From: Hahella ganghwensis DSM 17046
GTDB lineage: Bacteria; Pseudomonadota; Gammaproteobacteria; Pseudomonadales; Oleiphilaceae
Direction: 5' to 3'
Assembly (NCBI RefSeq): GCF_000376785.1
Contig: NZ_AQXX01000128.1
Location: 1 to 64,000 of the forward strand
DNA: 64,000 bases
The notes under the pieces were generated by a model. That model made no database searches. It was not told the DNA's origin and saw only the letters and a list, made by a program, of their open reading frames with translations. How positions within the stretch are numbered: the stretch's first letter is position 1; every line of letters begins with the position of its first letter. A program made the translations under genes and the position numbers. Positions 53,716 through 64,000 of this stretch are shown piece by piece.

Positions 53716-54243
53716 ATGCCGAAAGAATTCATAAAAAAGTGGCTTCCGACGCCGGAAAAAATACGAGCCAATAAAGCCCTGGGATTTCTGGGTGACGTAC
53801 TGCACGAGCCCAACCTCTGGCACATCAATCGACATGCTGTCTCCAAGGCATTTCTGGTTGGCATCTTCTGCAGTTTCATCCCGATGCCTTTCCAGATGGT
53901 ATTGGCGGCTTTTGTGGCCGTGTGGATCAACTGTAATCTACCATTGTCTGTTGCGCTGGTATGGATCAGCAATCCGGTGACAATGCCGCCAATTTTTTAC
54001 TTCAACTACCTGGTCGGAGCCTACATACTGGGTACACCGCGTATGCATTTCAACTTTGAACTCAGTCTCTCCTGGGTGACAGAAAAGCTATATGAGGTTG
54101 GCCTGCCCCTTTATTTCGGCTCCTTGGTCTGCGGGATATTTTTTGCTGTTCTTTCTTATGCTGTTGTTGAATATCTTTGGCGGCGAAAAATACGCCGAGA
54201 CTGGTTACATCGTCAGGAAAAGCGCGCCATCCGTAACAAATAG
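53716..54243 (+). CDS. DUF2062 membrane protein
   Basis: 175 aa. Two to four hydrophobic helices include FLVGIFCSFIPMPFQMVLAAFVAV and LVWISNPVTMPPIFYFNYLVG, the conserved P-P-Q and N-P-x-T-x-P patterns of DUF2062. Members are widespread in proteobacteria and their function is unknown. It begins a plus-strand group with a DAHP-synthase-like gene 38 bp downstream. Confidence 0.85.
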   Translation: MPKEFIKKWLPTPEKIRANKALGFLGDVLHEPNLWHINRHAVSKAFLVGIFCSFIPMPFQMVLAAFVAVWINCNLPLSVALVWISNPVTMPPIFYFNYLVGAYILGTPRMHFNFELSLSWVTEKLYEVGLPLYFGSLVCGIFFAVLSYAVVEYLWRRKIRRDWLHRQEKRAIRNK

Positions 54244-54281
54244 CCAACCGTAAAATCCATGTTCTTCCCGGGATTCAAACT

Positions 54282-55394
54282 ATGCTACTAATTCTTCACC
54301 CTGATACAGATAAAAGTGCCGAAGATTATCGCCTGACTCTTGAGCATCTGGAGTGCTTAAAAGGCGTCAGCTATCGGGTGCACGATATACAGGGCAAACA
54401 GCAGAAACTGACAGAGATCTACCTTCTCGGCGACACCAAAAAACTCACCACTGAAGAAATCAGCGCACTACCCGCTGTTGAGAGAGTCATCCGAATATCA
54501 GAAGAATATCGAATTCTCGGACGACATCAGGACGAAAAACGCACAACCGGATTTGAATACAATGGTGTCCATTTTGATCAAAGCAGCTTTCATGTTTTTG
54601 CAGGCCTTTGCGCCGTTGATAATCCTAAAAACGTTGAAGAGATGATTCGCGTACTGAAGGAGCATGGACAACAATGCACCCGCATGGGAGCCTATAAGCC
54701 CCGTACCAGCCCCTATACTTTCCAGGGACACGGCAAGAACTGCCTTCCTTATGTCTTCGAGCTTGCAGGCAAATACGACATCAAAGTCATTGCCATGGAA
54801 ATTACGCATGAAAGCCACATTGATGAAATTAACGAAGCCATGGAGAAAACGGGGAATCCTACCGGCGTCATGCTACAGATAGGAACCCGAAACACACAGA
54901 ATTTCGAGTTGTTAAAAGCCATAGGTAGACAAAAGCGCTATCCAGCTTTGTTGAAACGCGGCTTCGGCATCACCCTCAACGAATCTCTGAACGCAGCAGA
55001 ATATTTGGCAAGTGAAGGCAATGCCAATGTCGTATTCTGCCTCCGGGGAATGAAAACAGAAGCTGGCAGCCCTCACCGTAACCTGGTCGATTTCGCCCAT
55101 GTTCCCGTGGTTAAACGTTTAACTCGGATGCCGGTATGCGTTGACCCTTCTCACTCAGTTGGAAATCATGACAAAGATCCGGGCGGCGTTCTGGATGTCG
55201 TACACGCTGCGGCTCAAGGCGTTATTTCAGGCGCCAACATGGTCCTGATCGATTTCCATCCTCATCCCGCAGAAGCCTTCGTGGATGGCCCTCAGGCGCT
55301 GACAATGAATGACCTTCCACGCTTTCTGGAGGATATGACTCTGTGCCGGGAAACCTATCTCAAACGCCAGAACATCTATCAGTCAGGCAAATAA
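54282..55394 (+). CDS. DAHP synthase-like protein (AroF type I-beta-like), divergent
   Basis: 370 aa. The N-terminal about 90 residues resemble the ferredoxin-like extension of type I-beta DAHP synthases. The TIM-barrel has C110, KPRTSPYTFQG (139-149), QIGTRNTQNF, LLKRG (223-227), VDPSHS (287-292) and D335. These imply a synthase that condenses phosphoenolpyruvate with an aldose phosphate using a metal. Several usually invariant spots differ: GLCAVD in place of GPCAVE, CLRG in place of CERG (253-256), and IDFH in place of IEVH with Asp324 for the metal-binding Glu. It may be an extra shikimate-entry enzyme or a paralogue with another substrate. It is followed 42 bp later by the phosphodiesterase gene. 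Confidence 0.75.
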   Translation: MLLILHPDTDKSAEDYRLTLEHLECLKGVSYRVHDIQGKQQKLTEIYLLGDTKKLTTEEISALPAVERVIRISEEYRILGRHQDEKRTTGFEYNGVHFDQSSFHVFAGLCAVDNPKNVEEMIRVLKEHGQQCTRMGAYKPRTSPYTFQGHGKNCLPYVFELAGKYDIKVIAMEITHESHIDEINEAMEKTGNPTGVMLQIGTRNTQNFELLKAIGRQKRYPALLKRGFGITLNESLNAAEYLASEGNANVVFCLRGMKTEAGSPHRNLVDFAHVPVVKRLTRMPVCVDPSHSVGNHDKDPGGVLDVVHAAAQGVISGANMVLIDFHPHPAEAFVDGPQALTMNDLPRFLEDMTLCRETYLKRQNIYQSGK

Positions 55395-55436
55395 TTTCAT
55401 TCAGTTAACATTCGATAAACCAGGAATCAGGGAATT

Positions 55437-56183
55437 ATGATCATTGTCGGTCATCGTGGAGCTAAAGCTGAAGCTCCAGAAAACACCGTAGCGTCGTTCG
55501 CAAATGCATATGAAGCAGGTATCAGACATTTCGAGCTGGACATTCAACTGAGTAAAGACGGGCAGCTCGTAGTTATTCACGACAAGACGGTTGACCGCAC
55601 CACCGGACAAACCGGAAAGGTCGCAGATCTTGACGCTGACGAAATGAGAGCCATGGACGCCGGACAACACCTCCCTCCCTGGCACACGCCGACTCCCATC
55701 CCCTTGTTAACTGAAATTCTCGACGCCATACCAGAGTTCAGATCTATCCAGTTTGAGGTTAAGGGAGACACCCGGAGCCGGATGAACACATTATGCAACA
55801 GACTGGTTGAACTCATTCAGAAACGTCAACTATTTGGACGCTGTATCGTCACCAGCTCAAACACCTGGGTATTGCAGCAGATCAAGCGCCTGAACAGCAC
55901 TATCGACACCGGTTACGTTGCACAGAAAAGATTTCCAAGTCCTGTCCAGACAGCGATCAAACATGATTGCAGCCTGCTTGCGCTCTACTACAAGCTGGCG
56001 GATAAATCTGTCATGGAGGAATGCCAGAAAGCCGGATTACAGGTTTCCACCTGGACAGTTAACACTATTCCAGAGATTCTTCATTTACAACAGCTCGGAG
56101 TTCACAGTGTGATCACAGACTACCCTCAGCATGTTCTGAGGCATTTCCAGTCACAGGAGAACCTCCCTTTTCACTTTCAATAG
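55437..56183 (+). CDS. Glycerophosphodiester phosphodiesterase (UgpQ-like, cytosolic)
   Basis: 248 aa. The catalytic set is H6-R7 (GHRG), E33 and D35 (FELDIQLSKDG), and H48 (VIHDKTVDRTTG), the GDPD signature. QFEVKGD and the late VSTWTVN segment are family features. No signal peptide is seen, so it is the cytosolic type that releases glycerol 3-phosphate from glycerophosphodiesters. It ends 55 bp before a strong bidirectional terminator shared with sthA. Confidence 0.92.
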   Translation: MIIVGHRGAKAEAPENTVASFANAYEAGIRHFELDIQLSKDGQLVVIHDKTVDRTTGQTGKVADLDADEMRAMDAGQHLPPWHTPTPIPLLTEILDAIPEFRSIQFEVKGDTRSRMNTLCNRLVELIQKRQLFGRCIVTSSNTWVLQQIKRLNSTIDTGYVAQKRFPSPVQTAIKHDCSLLALYYKLADKSVMEECQKAGLQVSTWTVNTIPEILHLQQLGVHSVITDYPQHVLRHFQSQENLPFHFQ

Positions 56184-56237
56184 CAGCAAACGCATAGGTT
56201 ACTAACGCCTCCTTAAGAGGCGCGATTAAGACAGCCA

Positions 56238-56274
56238 ACCAAAAAAGCCAGGCATTTGCCTGGCTTTTTTGGTT
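56238..56274. terminator. Bidirectional rho-independent terminator
   Basis: ACCAAAAAAGCCAGGC, loop ATTT, GCCTGGCTTTTTTGGT forms a nearly perfect stem with T-runs on both strands. It ends the plus-strand group after the phosphodiesterase gene and the minus-strand sthA gene. Confidence 0.93.
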
Positions 56275-56284
56275 TACGATGCCA

Positions 56285-57679
56285 TCAGAAGATTCTATTC
56301 AACCCATTCAATGCAGCAACACGATAAGCCTCTGCCATCGTGGGATAGTTGAATGTGGTGTTGACGAAGTACTCAATAGTATTCAAATCCCCAGGCTGGC
56401 TCATAATTGCCTGCCCGATGTGTACGATTTCTGACGCCTGATCACCAAAGCAATGGATTCCCAACAGCTCTTTAGTCTCCCGGTGGAAAAGGATTTTCAG
56501 CATTCCAACGGTATCGCCGGTAATTTGCGCTCTTGCAAGATCCTTGAAGAACGCCTGCCCAACCTCATACGGAATTTGGGCGTCGGTTAACTCTTCCTCT
56601 GTTTTTCCAACGGAACTGATCTCAGGAATGGTATAAATACCAGTCGGCACATCATTAACAAATCGAATGTAATCATCCTTCAGTATCTCGGCAGACGCTG
56701 AGCGCCCCTGATCATATGCAGCACTGGCCAGACTCGGCCATCCGATGACATCACCAACAGCATAGATATGAGGAATCTCCGTCTTGTAATGCTCGTCAAC
56801 AGCTAACTGACCACGTGAGTTGGGCTCCAGCCCAATGCTCTCAAGGCCCAGTCGATCGGTATTTCCTGTACGCCCATTGCACCACAAGAAAGCATCTGCC
56901 CGAATTTTTTTACCACTTTCAAGCGTCAGCACCACAGACCGGTCATCCGCCTCCACCGAAGAATACCTTTCCTTGTGACGAACAAGTACGCCATTATCCC
57001 TTAGGTGGTAGCTGAGAGCATCCGAGATTTCACCATCCAGAAAGGACAACAATCTTTCACCCGGGTTAATCAGATCGACCTTCACCCCAAGCCCGACAAA
57101 AATAGAGGCATATTCACAACCAATAACACCGGCTCCATAGATGATGATCGACCGCGGCGTATGGCTAAGCCTAAGCACACTGTCACTGTTATAAATCCGC
57201 TGGTGAGTAAAATTGATATCTTCAGGCAGATAGGGCCGTGAGCCAGTGGCTATAATGATCTGCTGAGCGCATAGGATTTCCCTACCAGCAATCCCTCCTT
57301 GTACTTCCACACGATTCTGATCCAGAAAATGCGCCCTGCCCCGATATAGATCCACTCGATTTCTGGCATAAAACCTAGTGCGCAACTTCACCTGCTTGGC
57401 GATAACACGTTCGGCACTTTTCAACACCCGTGGAAAGGAAAACCAACGTGGCTCCCCGATATCCCGGAACATAGTGTTGGTATTAAATTGAATAATCTGC
57501 TTTACCGAGTGCCTAAGCGCCTTGGAAGGGATGGTGCCCATGTGGGTACAGTTACCGCCCACCTGCAGTTTATCTTCAATGACTGCGACACGCTTACCGT
57601 GCTTCGCAGCATTCATTGCCGCACCTTCTCCCGCAGGCCCCGCGCCGATGACTACAACGTCATACTGGTGATCTGCCAT
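56285..57679 (-). CDS. sthA: SthA, soluble pyridine nucleotide transhydrogenase
   Basis: 464 aa flavoprotein. The N-terminal FAD motif is [17 protein letters not shown]. The redox segment [15 protein letters not shown] has C44 but Thr49 in place of the second cysteine, which is normal for SthA and separates it from lipoamide dehydrogenase and mercuric reductase. [15 protein letters not shown] is the NAD(P) site. It moves reducing equivalents between NADPH and NAD+ in the cytosol. It lies 186 bp from nqrM on the same strand and ends at a strong terminator. Confidence 0.94.
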   Translation of the reverse strand: MADHQYDVVVIGAGPAGEGAAMNAAKHGKRVAVIEDKLQVGGNCTHMGTIPSKALRHSVKQIIQFNTNTMFRDIGEPRWFSFPRVLKSAERVIAKQVKLRTRFYARNRVDLYRGRAHFLDQNRVEVQGGIAGREILCAQQIIIATGSRPYLPEDINFTHQRIYNSDSVLRLSHTPRSIIIYGAGVIGCEYASIFVGLGVKVDLINPGERLLSFLDGEISDALSYHLRDNGVLVRHKERYSSVEADDRSVVLTLESGKKIRADAFLWCNGRTGNTDRLGLESIGLEPNSRGQLAVDEHYKTEIPHIYAVGDVIGWPSLASAAYDQGRSASAEILKDDYIRFVNDVPTGIYTIPEISSVGKTEEELTDAQIPYEVGQAFFKDLARAQITGDTVGMLKILFHRETKELLGIHCFGDQASEIVHIGQAIMSQPGDLNTIEYFVNTTFNYPTMAEAYRVAALNGLNRIF

Positions 57680-57865
57680 CTTTAACCCGTCTCCCCTATC
57701 GATTATTTATTCGTTATGTCTGATACCAACGACACGCAGTCTTCCCCTGATCACAAACAGTTTTTGCTATCTAGTTATCTTTTCGGTCGTTGTATCAGTA
57801 AACCCCGGCATTATCGCCAAACACCCGAACCAGAGTTGGCGTGAGTCCTTCCGGGACTTTGCACC

Positions 57866-58108
57866 TCAGCGACGAGGCTCCATGGCATCATAACCAAAGT
57901 CTTTGCCCTGATTTTCCTGTTGCGCCTTTTCAATCTCAGTCTCACAAACAGACTTATCGCCCTTACATATATCGCAAGCCACATCCATTCCCAGCGCGCT
58001 CATTCCACCACAGGAACCGGAAATAGGCTTACGTCCGAGGATGACGCCAATCGCCATCGCCGCCACAAGGAGTAACATGACTCCAAGTACAATCAGAAAC
58101 ATCTGCAT
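57866..58108 (-). CDS. nqrM: NqrM, Na+-NQR maturation factor
   Basis: 80 aa. An N-terminal membrane helix (residues 3-24) is followed by four conserved cysteines at 33, 45, 48 and 55 (GSCGG, CDICKGDKSVC). This is the DUF539 family known to help insert iron in the NqrD/NqrE site. It lies 4 bp after apbE at the end of the nqr operon, the usual place. Confidence 0.93.
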   Translation of the reverse strand: MQMFLIVLGVMLLLVAAMAIGVILGRKPISGSCGGMSALGMDVACDICKGDKSVCETEIEKAQQENQGKDFGYDAMEPRR

Positions 58109-58112
58109 ATCT

Positions 58113-59180
58113 TTACTCCTTCGGCATTCCCGTCAGCTGTTTAAAGCCAGGGGTTGCCATTTCTTTAAATCCGTCTCCGTCTTTGACCAGAAATAAGACG
58201 GCCATATTGTGTTCGACAGCAACGTTGAACCCTTGTTCCTCCCCCAATACCATCATCGCGGTAGCCCAGGCATCCGCATACCCAACACTGGGGTTTAAAA
58301 CCGTTACGGATGCCAGATTATGCTTAATCGGCTTCCCGGTTCTTGGGTCTATGGTATGGGAATATCGAATCCCACCTTCTTCATAAAAGTTCCGATAATC
58401 GCCAGAGGTAGCTAGCCCCATGTCTTTTAATTCTAACACGTCCTGAACACGACGCTCGCCGACCACCGGTGACTCAATCGCAATACGCCATTTGACTCCG
58501 TCAGGTTTTACACCTCGTGTCCTGACCTCTCCCCCCACTTCCACCATGTAGGCTTTAACACCAAGAGATTCAAGATAAAGTGCTACACGATCAACCGCAT
58601 AACCCTTTGCCACTGCTGACAGATCGACATAGACCGGCGTCGTCTTTCTTACCTTTCTACCGGAAACATCCAGTTCAAGTACTTCAAAACCCACTTCCTG
58701 AAGCGCATGGGTAATTTCCTTGTCCGACGGAACCTTTGTAGGCTTAAACTGGGGACCGAATCCCCACATATTAACCAGCTTGCCCACAGTGACATCAAAA
58801 GCACCGCCAGACTGGCGACTGACACGTCTGGCAATATCGAACACTTCAGCAGTCGGTTCGGACAAAGGGAACCATACGTTGACCGCTGATTGGTTAAATT
58901 GGCTGAGTTCAGACTCTTGTTTGTAGGTGGACATCAGAATATCCACCTCCTGAAGCTGCTCCAGAATGCCTTTGCGCACCTCATCTGGCGCAGACCGGAT
59001 TCCCTCATCACTCCACTTCACGTGATACCAGGTCCCCATGATCTGCCCTTCAGCAGACTGAAGTTCAGGCCCAAAAAATGAACAGCCCGCGGCAACTAAA
59101 ACACTCAGAAAGAGCGTTAAAACTGCAGCGGGCTTCAGAAAGAAACAGCGCAGATCTCTCTGCACTGTTTCGCACGACAT
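58113..59180 (-). CDS. apbE: ApbE, FAD:protein FMN transferase
   Basis: 355 aa from the chosen ATG. The lipoprotein signal ends LSVLVAAGC (C33). The FMN-transferase core has GTWYHVKW, FDVTVGKLVNMWGFGP, SAVAKGYAVD, VEVGGEVRTRG and HTIDPRTGKP with metal-site residues near the C-terminus. It attaches FMN to threonines of NqrB and NqrC in the periplasm. The start at 59180 follows GGTGG at good spacing, 4 bp after the nqrF stop. The upstream ATG at 59201 would overlap nqrF. Confidence 0.94.
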   Translation of the reverse strand: MSCETVQRDLRCFFLKPAAVLTLFLSVLVAAGCSFFGPELQSAEGQIMGTWYHVKWSDEGIRSAPDEVRKGILEQLQEVDILMSTYKQESELSQFNQSAVNVWFPLSEPTAEVFDIARRVSRQSGGAFDVTVGKLVNMWGFGPQFKPTKVPSDKEITHALQEVGFEVLELDVSGRKVRKTTPVYVDLSAVAKGYAVDRVALYLESLGVKAYMVEVGGEVRTRGVKPDGVKWRIAIESPVVGERRVQDVLELKDMGLATSGDYRNFYEEGGIRYSHTIDPRTGKPIKHNLASVTVLNPSVGYADAWATAMMVLGEEQGFNVAVEHNMAVLFLVKDGDGFKEMATPGFKQLTGMPKE

Positions 59181-59184
59181 AGAA

Positions 59185-60411
59185 TCAGCCACCAAAGTCA
59201 TCGAGCAGAATATTCTCGTCTTCTACACCAAGATCTTTCAGCATTTTGATAACTGCGGCGTTCATCATTGGGGGTCCACACATGTAAAACTCACAGTCTT
59301 CCGGAGCCGGATGGTCCTTCAGGTAGTTGTCATACAACACATTGTGAATAAAGCCTGTGTAGCCTTCCCAGTTGTCTTCAGGCATTGGATCTGACAATGC
59401 CACATGCCAGACAAAGTTATCATTTGTCGCAGCCAGACCATCGAAGTCCTCAACGTAGAACATCTCACGTTTGCTTCGCGCTCCGTACCAGAATGACATC
59501 TTCCGGTCAGTGTTGAGGCGTTTGAGCTGGTCAAAAATATGTGCTCGCATAGGCGCCATTCCTGCCCCACCACCAACGAACACCATTTCAGCATCTGTCT
59601 CCTTGGCGAAGAACTCACCGAATGGACCATATACTGTCACTTTATCACCAGGCTTCAGTGAGAATACCCATGAAGACATTTGCCCAGGCGGGAAATTGGT
59701 TCCCGGCGGGGGTGTCGCAATACGGATATTGAACTTCAGTACACCGCGCTCTTCCGGGTAGTTTGCCATGGAATAAGCTCGGATGATTGGTTCTTTAACC
59801 ACAGAGCGGAAACGCCACAGATTGTGCTTATCCCAATCCTCACGGAACTTTTCCTCAATCTCAAACTGGTCAAAGCTTACATCATATGACGGAGTTTCCA
59901 ACTGCACATAACCACCGGCACGGAAGTCGACAACTTCACCTTCTGGAAGCTTAAGTACCAGCTCTTTAATGAAAGTGGCAACATTGTGATTGGACACAAC
60001 CTCGCACTCCCACTTTTTGACGCCGAAGACTTCTTCAGGCACTTCAATCTTCATGTCCTGTTTTACTGCCACCTGGCAGGAAAGTCTCCAGCCCTCACGC
60101 TCCTCACGACGGGTAAAGTGAGCTTTCTCAGTCGGCAGCATACTACCGCCACCTTCCATCACTTTACACTTACACTGAGCACAGCTTCCGCCGCCGCCAC
60201 AAGCTGAGGACAGGAATACGCCCTCAGCAGCGAGGGTCTGCAGCAGCTTACTGCCGGCAGGCGCCTTGATGGTATGATCTGGGTCGTCATTGACCTCGAT
60301 AGTGACATCACCGGAACTCACCAGTTTCGCTCTTGCTGCCAGAATGACCGCTACCAGCGACAACACGATGACGGTGAACATCACCACGCCAAGTATGATT
60401 TCTGTATTCAT
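59185..60411 (-). CDS. nqrF: NqrF, NADH-oxidising subunit of Na+-NQR
   Basis: 408 aa. One N-terminal membrane helix precedes the [2Fe-2S] domain with C71, C77, C80 and C112. FAD binding ([11 protein letters not shown]) and the NADH domain ([14 protein letters not shown]) follow, and the protein ends ILLDDFGG. It accepts electrons from NADH and passes them through FAD and the iron-sulfur centre. It is 30 bp after nqrE in the operon. Confidence 0.97.
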   Translation of the reverse strand: MNTEIILGVVMFTVIVLSLVAVILAARAKLVSSGDVTIEVNDDPDHTIKAPAGSKLLQTLAAEGVFLSSACGGGGSCAQCKCKVMEGGGSMLPTEKAHFTRREEREGWRLSCQVAVKQDMKIEVPEEVFGVKKWECEVVSNHNVATFIKELVLKLPEGEVVDFRAGGYVQLETPSYDVSFDQFEIEEKFREDWDKHNLWRFRSVVKEPIIRAYSMANYPEERGVLKFNIRIATPPPGTNFPPGQMSSWVFSLKPGDKVTVYGPFGEFFAKETDAEMVFVGGGAGMAPMRAHIFDQLKRLNTDRKMSFWYGARSKREMFYVEDFDGLAATNDNFVWHVALSDPMPEDNWEGYTGFIHNVLYDNYLKDHPAPEDCEFYMCGPPMMNAAVIKMLKDLGVEDENILLDDFGG

Positions 60412-60441
60412 ATTCTTACCTTATTCGTGTGTAGCTTCCGG

Positions 60442-61053
60442 TTACAGCGAAATGCCAGAGAATGACATAAAGCCAAGTGACATCAAGCCAACAGTGATAA
60501 AGGTAATACCCAGACCTCTCAAGCCTTCAGGTACATCACTGTATTTCAGCTTCTCACGAATACCGGCAAGGGCAATAATCGCCAGCGCCCATCCGAGGCC
60601 TGCACCGAATCCGTACACAACGCTTTCACCAAAGGTGTAGTCCCTTTCCACCATGAACAGTGAAGCCCCCATGATGGCACAGTTAACGGTGATCAGCGGA
60701 AGAAACACCCCCAATGCGTTGTATAACGCCGGGAAGAATTTATCCAAGACCATTTCCAGAATCTGAACAATCGCCGCGATAACACCGATATAGGTCAACA
60801 GGCCCAGGAAGCTCAGGTCAATATTGGGCATACCCGCCCATGCCAGGGCACCGTCTCTCAGCAATCCGTTGTAGATAACGTTGTTGACCGGTACAGTCAC
60901 GGACAGTACGACAATGACCGCGATCCCCAAGCCAACAGCAGCCTCAATTTTTTTCGACAGTGCCAGGAAGGTACACATCCCCAGAAAGAAAGCCAAAGCC
61001 ATGTTTTCAACAAAAACGGCCTTAACCAATAGACTGATGTAATGCTCAAACAT
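60442..61053 (-). CDS. nqrE: NqrE, membrane subunit of Na+-NQR
   Basis: 203 aa, six membrane helices. [20 protein letters not shown] carries the conserved cysteine that helps bind the membrane iron centre with Nqr[20 protein letters not shown] holds the second half-site. It lies 2 bp after nqrD. Confidence 0.96.
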   Translation of the reverse strand: MFEHYISLLVKAVFVENMALAFFLGMCTFLALSKKIEAAVGLGIAVIVVLSVTVPVNNVIYNGLLRDGALAWAGMPNIDLSFLGLLTYIGVIAAIVQILEMVLDKFFPALYNALGVFLPLITVNCAIMGASLFMVERDYTFGESVVYGFGAGLGWALAIIALAGIREKLKYSDVPEGLRGLGITFITVGLMSLGFMSFSGISL

Positions 61054-61055
61054 GA

Positions 61056-61721
61056 TTAAAATGCCTCCTTAACTTTATGGGCAGACATTTTGTACTCAGC
61101 TTCCTCAACCTGTTCTTTCTTCCAGCTTCTCAAAGCCCAGATTATCAATCCGATGATGAAGAAAGCACTTGGAGGCAGGAGCAACAGACCATTCGGTTGA
61201 TACCACCCACCATTGGCAACCGCTGGCAAAACCTCAACTCCAAAAAGTTTACCCGCACCGAAAAGCTCACGAACAAAAGCCACAAGCACGAGAATGGTGG
61301 CATAACCTGCACCATTACCTACACCATCAAGAAAGCTCAACACAGGACCATTCTGCATTGCAAAGGCTTCTGCACGGCCCATTACAATACAGTTAGTGAT
61401 AATCAGCCCCACAAAAACAGACAGCTGCTTGCTCACTTCATAGGCATATGCTTTCAGCACCTGATCAACAACAATTACCAAAGAAGCAATGATTGTCATC
61501 TGGACAATAATCCTGATGCTGCTGGGTATATGACTTCTGATCAGTGCAACCGAAAAGCTCGAAAACGCGGTTACGAATACAACAGCCAAGCCCATAACAA
61601 TGGATAGTTGCAGACTGGTAGTGACTGCCAGAGCAGAACAAATCCCCAGAATCTGTAAAGCAATGGGGTTGTTGGAAAAGATAGGCTCAAGAAGAACCTT
61701 TTTAGGCGTCGCTTCAGACAT
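61056..61721 (-). CDS. nqrD: NqrD, membrane subunit of Na+-NQR
   Basis: 221 aa, six helices, related to NqrE by an inverted repeat fold. [20 protein letters not shown] and [19 protein letters not shown] contain the conserved cysteines of the membrane iron site. It overlaps nqrC by 8 bp. Confidence 0.96.
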   Translation of the reverse strand: MSEATPKKVLLEPIFSNNPIALQILGICSALAVTTSLQLSIVMGLAVVFVTAFSSFSVALIRSHIPSSIRIIVQMTIIASLVIVVDQVLKAYAYEVSKQLSVFVGLIITNCIVMGRAEAFAMQNGPVLSFLDGVGNGAGYATILVLVAFVRELFGAGKLFGVEVLPAVANGGWYQPNGLLLLPPSAFFIIGLIIWALRSWKKEQVEEAEYKMSAHKVKEAF

Positions 61722-62523
61722 TTCCTGCCTCCCCTGATCTCACTCGATCCAGATAGTTTTTAAAGCCTTCTTCCCCCAACCAGTATTTCATCAGGTTTTC
61801 AACACCACGACTGGTTAGAGTCGCCCCTGCCAGGGCATCCACAGAATATTTTGCGTCTGGTGAACTTGGGTTAACCCCACCTTTAGCCAGTTTGACAGCC
61901 GGGTCACCCTGCTCGTCATAAACCTCTTTCCCAGGCCACTGACCTTTCCAGTTGGGGTTATCTACCTCGCCGCCAAGACCTGGCGTTTCACCATGCTGGT
62001 AAAACCCAAGACCTACGACGGTGTCCCCATCTCCCTTCAGGGCGAGAAAACCGTATAGAGTTGACCACAAACCGTATCCGCGCACAGGAATAATGACACG
62101 GGAAATGTCAGCGCCGTCTTTTACAATGTAAACCTTGGCGTATTTCTCGCGTCTCTTGATTCCGGCAATATCCTCACCAGATGACAGACTTTTTGAGTAA
62201 TCCGGATTCTGGCTCACTCTCTGCTGATCAAAAGCTTCGATACTCGAATAGCCCGCCGCTGAAGGCTCTACATACATTCCTGTATCCAGATCCACCAACT
62301 TGGGGGTAATCGTCGCAAACTTCTCTTCAATCTCCTGCTTGGTCGGAGACGTGCTAAGCATACCAGCTGCACGAAGTATGTTTTCTTTCAGGTTAAGCGT
62401 TCTGTTCTGGACCTGAACCGGCTTCAGCAGAACTGCCGCTGCAGACACTATCACTGAGCAGACAATACATAGTGCCAGCGCTACGGTAATAATTTTCTGA
62501 ATGGAATCATTAGACTTAGACAC
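61714..62523 (-). CDS. nqrC: NqrC, FMN-bearing subunit of Na+-NQR
   Basis: 269 aa. One N-terminal membrane helix precedes a periplasmic FMN-binding domain. The FMN is expected on Thr235 within [10 protein letters not shown], the ApbE target motif. The residue before GAT is Ala where Ser or Thr is more usual. ApbE is encoded downstream in the same operon. It overlaps nqrB and nqrD by 8 bp each. Confidence 0.96.
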   Translation of the reverse strand: MSKSNDSIQKIITVALALCIVCSVIVSAAAVLLKPVQVQNRTLNLKENILRAAGMLSTSPTKQEIEEKFATITPKLVDLDTGMYVEPSAAGYSSIEAFDQQRVSQNPDYSKSLSSGEDIAGIKRREKYAKVYIVKDGADISRVIIPVRGYGLWSTLYGFLALKGDGDTVVGLGFYQHGETPGLGGEVDNPNWKGQWPGKEVYDEQGDPAVKLAKGGVNPSSPDAKYSVDALAGATLTSRGVENLMKYWLGEEGFKNYLDRVRSGEAGNV

Positions 62524-63715
62524 GGGCCAGTCTCCTCTTCACGTTTGCCTGAACCACAATGTGGTCAATAAATGGCGCAAACAGATTGGCAAACAATATG
62601 GCCAACATGATGCCTTCAGGGAACGCTGGATTTACTACCCGGATCAACACGGTCATTACTCCCACCAAAGCACCGAAGGCCCATTTTCCAGCATCCGTCA
62701 TGGAAGCAGACACCGGGTCAGTAGCCATAAACATCATGCCAAAGGCAAAACCACCCATCACGAAATGATAATGTGCTGGAACGCTGAACATAGGGTTCGT
62801 ATCTGAGCCGACCAGATTAAACAACGTTGCTGTAGCAGCCATACCCAGGAATACGCCGGCAACGATACGCCAGGAGGCTATCTTCATGATCAGAAGAGCC
62901 GCACCACCTATCAGTATCGCCAGAGCCGAGGTCTCACCAACACTACCTTGCTGGAAGCCCAGGAACATATCCATCCAGGTCAGACTTTCATTGATAGCCT
63001 CCATACCGCCTGCAGCAGCCACACTCAATGGCGTGGCACCACTGAATCCGTCTACAGCAGTCCACACGGCATCACCGGAAATCTGAGCTGGATACGCGAA
63101 GTACAAAAATGCACGACCGGTCAGGGCTGGGTTCAAGAAGTTTTTGCCGGTTCCACCGAATACTTCCTTACCAATGACCACACCAAAAGATATACCCAGA
63201 GCCACTTGCCACAAAGGAATTGTTGGAGGGCAAATCAATGCAAACAGAATAGAAGTAACAAAGAAACCTTCATTGACTTCATGACGACGGATAGTGGCAA
63301 ACAACACCTCCCAGAAACCGCCAACCACAAAGGTCACGAAGTAAATAGGCAGGAAGTAAGCAGCACCGTAGATGAAGTTATCCCAGATACTGCCGGGATC
63401 ATTGCCGGCAAACGCAGCAATAATAGCGCTTCTCCACCCTGCATCCATCGCCAGGCCATTTTCCAGCAGGAAAGTATTGGCCTGCAGACCAACGTTGTAC
63501 ATTCCGAAGAACATCGCCGGAAATACGCAGAACCAAACGGTAATCATGATCCGCTTCAGATCGACACCGTCACGAACGTGGGTATTGGCCGAAGTCACCT
63601 TACCGGGTGTATAGAAGATGGTATCTACCGCTTCATAAAGCGCATACCACTTTTCATATTTGCCGCCCTTCTCGAAGTTCGGCTCAATTTTATCCAAAAA
63701 AGCTCTTAAGCCCAT
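62516..63715 (-). CDS. nqrB: NqrB, Na+-channel subunit of Na+-NQR
   Basis: 399 aa, about ten membrane helices. The FMN is expected on Thr228 in [19 protein letters not shown] and [11 protein letters not shown] are family landmarks. The riboflavin/ubiquinone side and Na+ path lie in this subunit. It starts 3 bp after nqrA, which suggests translational coupling. Confidence 0.97.
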   Translation of the reverse strand: MGLRAFLDKIEPNFEKGGKYEKWYALYEAVDTIFYTPGKVTSANTHVRDGVDLKRIMITVWFCVFPAMFFGMYNVGLQANTFLLENGLAMDAGWRSAIIAAFAGNDPGSIWDNFIYGAAYFLPIYFVTFVVGGFWEVLFATIRRHEVNEGFFVTSILFALICPPTIPLWQVALGISFGVVIGKEVFGGTGKNFLNPALTGRAFLYFAYPAQISGDAVWTAVDGFSGATPLSVAAAGGMEAINESLTWMDMFLGFQQGSVGETSALAILIGGAALLIMKIASWRIVAGVFLGMAATATLFNLVGSDTNPMFSVPAHYHFVMGGFAFGMMFMATDPVSASMTDAGKWAFGALVGVMTVLIRVVNPAFPEGIMLAILFANLFAPFIDHIVVQANVKRRLARV

Positions 63716-63718
63716 GTC

Positions 63719-64000
<282 letters not shown>

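Noticed and set aside
56285-57679. sthA as a damaged lipoamide dehydrogenase because the second redox cysteine is missing
   Set aside because: Threonine at that position is normal for soluble transhydrogenase, and the rest of the protein fits that family.
57843-57859. AGTCC/GGACT hairpin between nqrM and sthA as a terminator
   Set aside because: The stem is only 5 bp and no T-run follows on the minus strand, so it is not convincing.

Overview
The window reads as the chromosome of a marine-type gammaproteobacterium. The Na+-translocating NADH:quinone reductase operon (nqr), soluble transhydrogenase sthA, the comEC-exbBD-msbA-lpxK-kdsB-murB block and the prpBC-acnD-prpF methylcitrate operon are all gammaproteobacterial hallmarks. 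A Na+ pump suggests a saline habitat. I cannot name the genus.

Region 1 (1-37.4 kb) is a large extracellular polysaccharide locus of the type usually linked to exosortase A (XrtA/PEP-CTERM). The left edge is the right end of an IS3-family element that has cut off the front of a GMC oxidoreductase gene. From 27.3 kb down to 1.5 kb, on the minus strand, lie glycosyltransferases, two MOP flippases, three sulfotransferase-like proteins, an O-acetyltransferase, two NodB-type deacetylases, two FemAB/BioF2-like transferases, an asparagine-synthase-like amidotransferase, a rhamnogalacturonan-lyase-like protein, an O-ligase/polymerase and a transglutaminase-like protein. One GT2 gene in this array is broken by a single in-frame TAA. 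A 600-bp divergent regulatory region (27264-27866) separates this array from a plus-strand export operon: Wza-like lipoprotein, chain-length regulator, tyrosine autokinase, outer-membrane beta-barrel and ExeA-like ATPase. A convergent priming glycosyltransferase and a nucleotide-sugar dehydrogenase close the locus. No exosortase and no PEP-CTERM substrate are visible in the window. The gene content predicts a sulfated, acetylated polysaccharide containing uronic acid, possibly amidated, made by a Wzx/Wzy-like route.

Region 2 (37.4-44.4 kb) is the methylcitrate operon for propionate catabolism (gntR-prpB-prpC-acnD-prpF, minus strand). Repeats resembling a GntR operator lie around the regulator start.

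Region 3 (44.4-53.4 kb, minus strand) is a cell-envelope block: comEC, exbB, exbD, msbA, lpxK, a Trm112-like protein, kdsB, a low-molecular-weight tyrosine phosphatase and murB.

Region 4 (53.7-56.2 kb, plus strand) holds a DUF2062 membrane protein, a divergent DAHP-synthase-like protein and a glycerophosphodiester phosphodiesterase, ending at a strong bidirectional terminator. Region 5 (56.3-64 kb, minus strand) is sthA followed by nqrABCDEF-apbE-nqrM, with nqrA running off the right edge.
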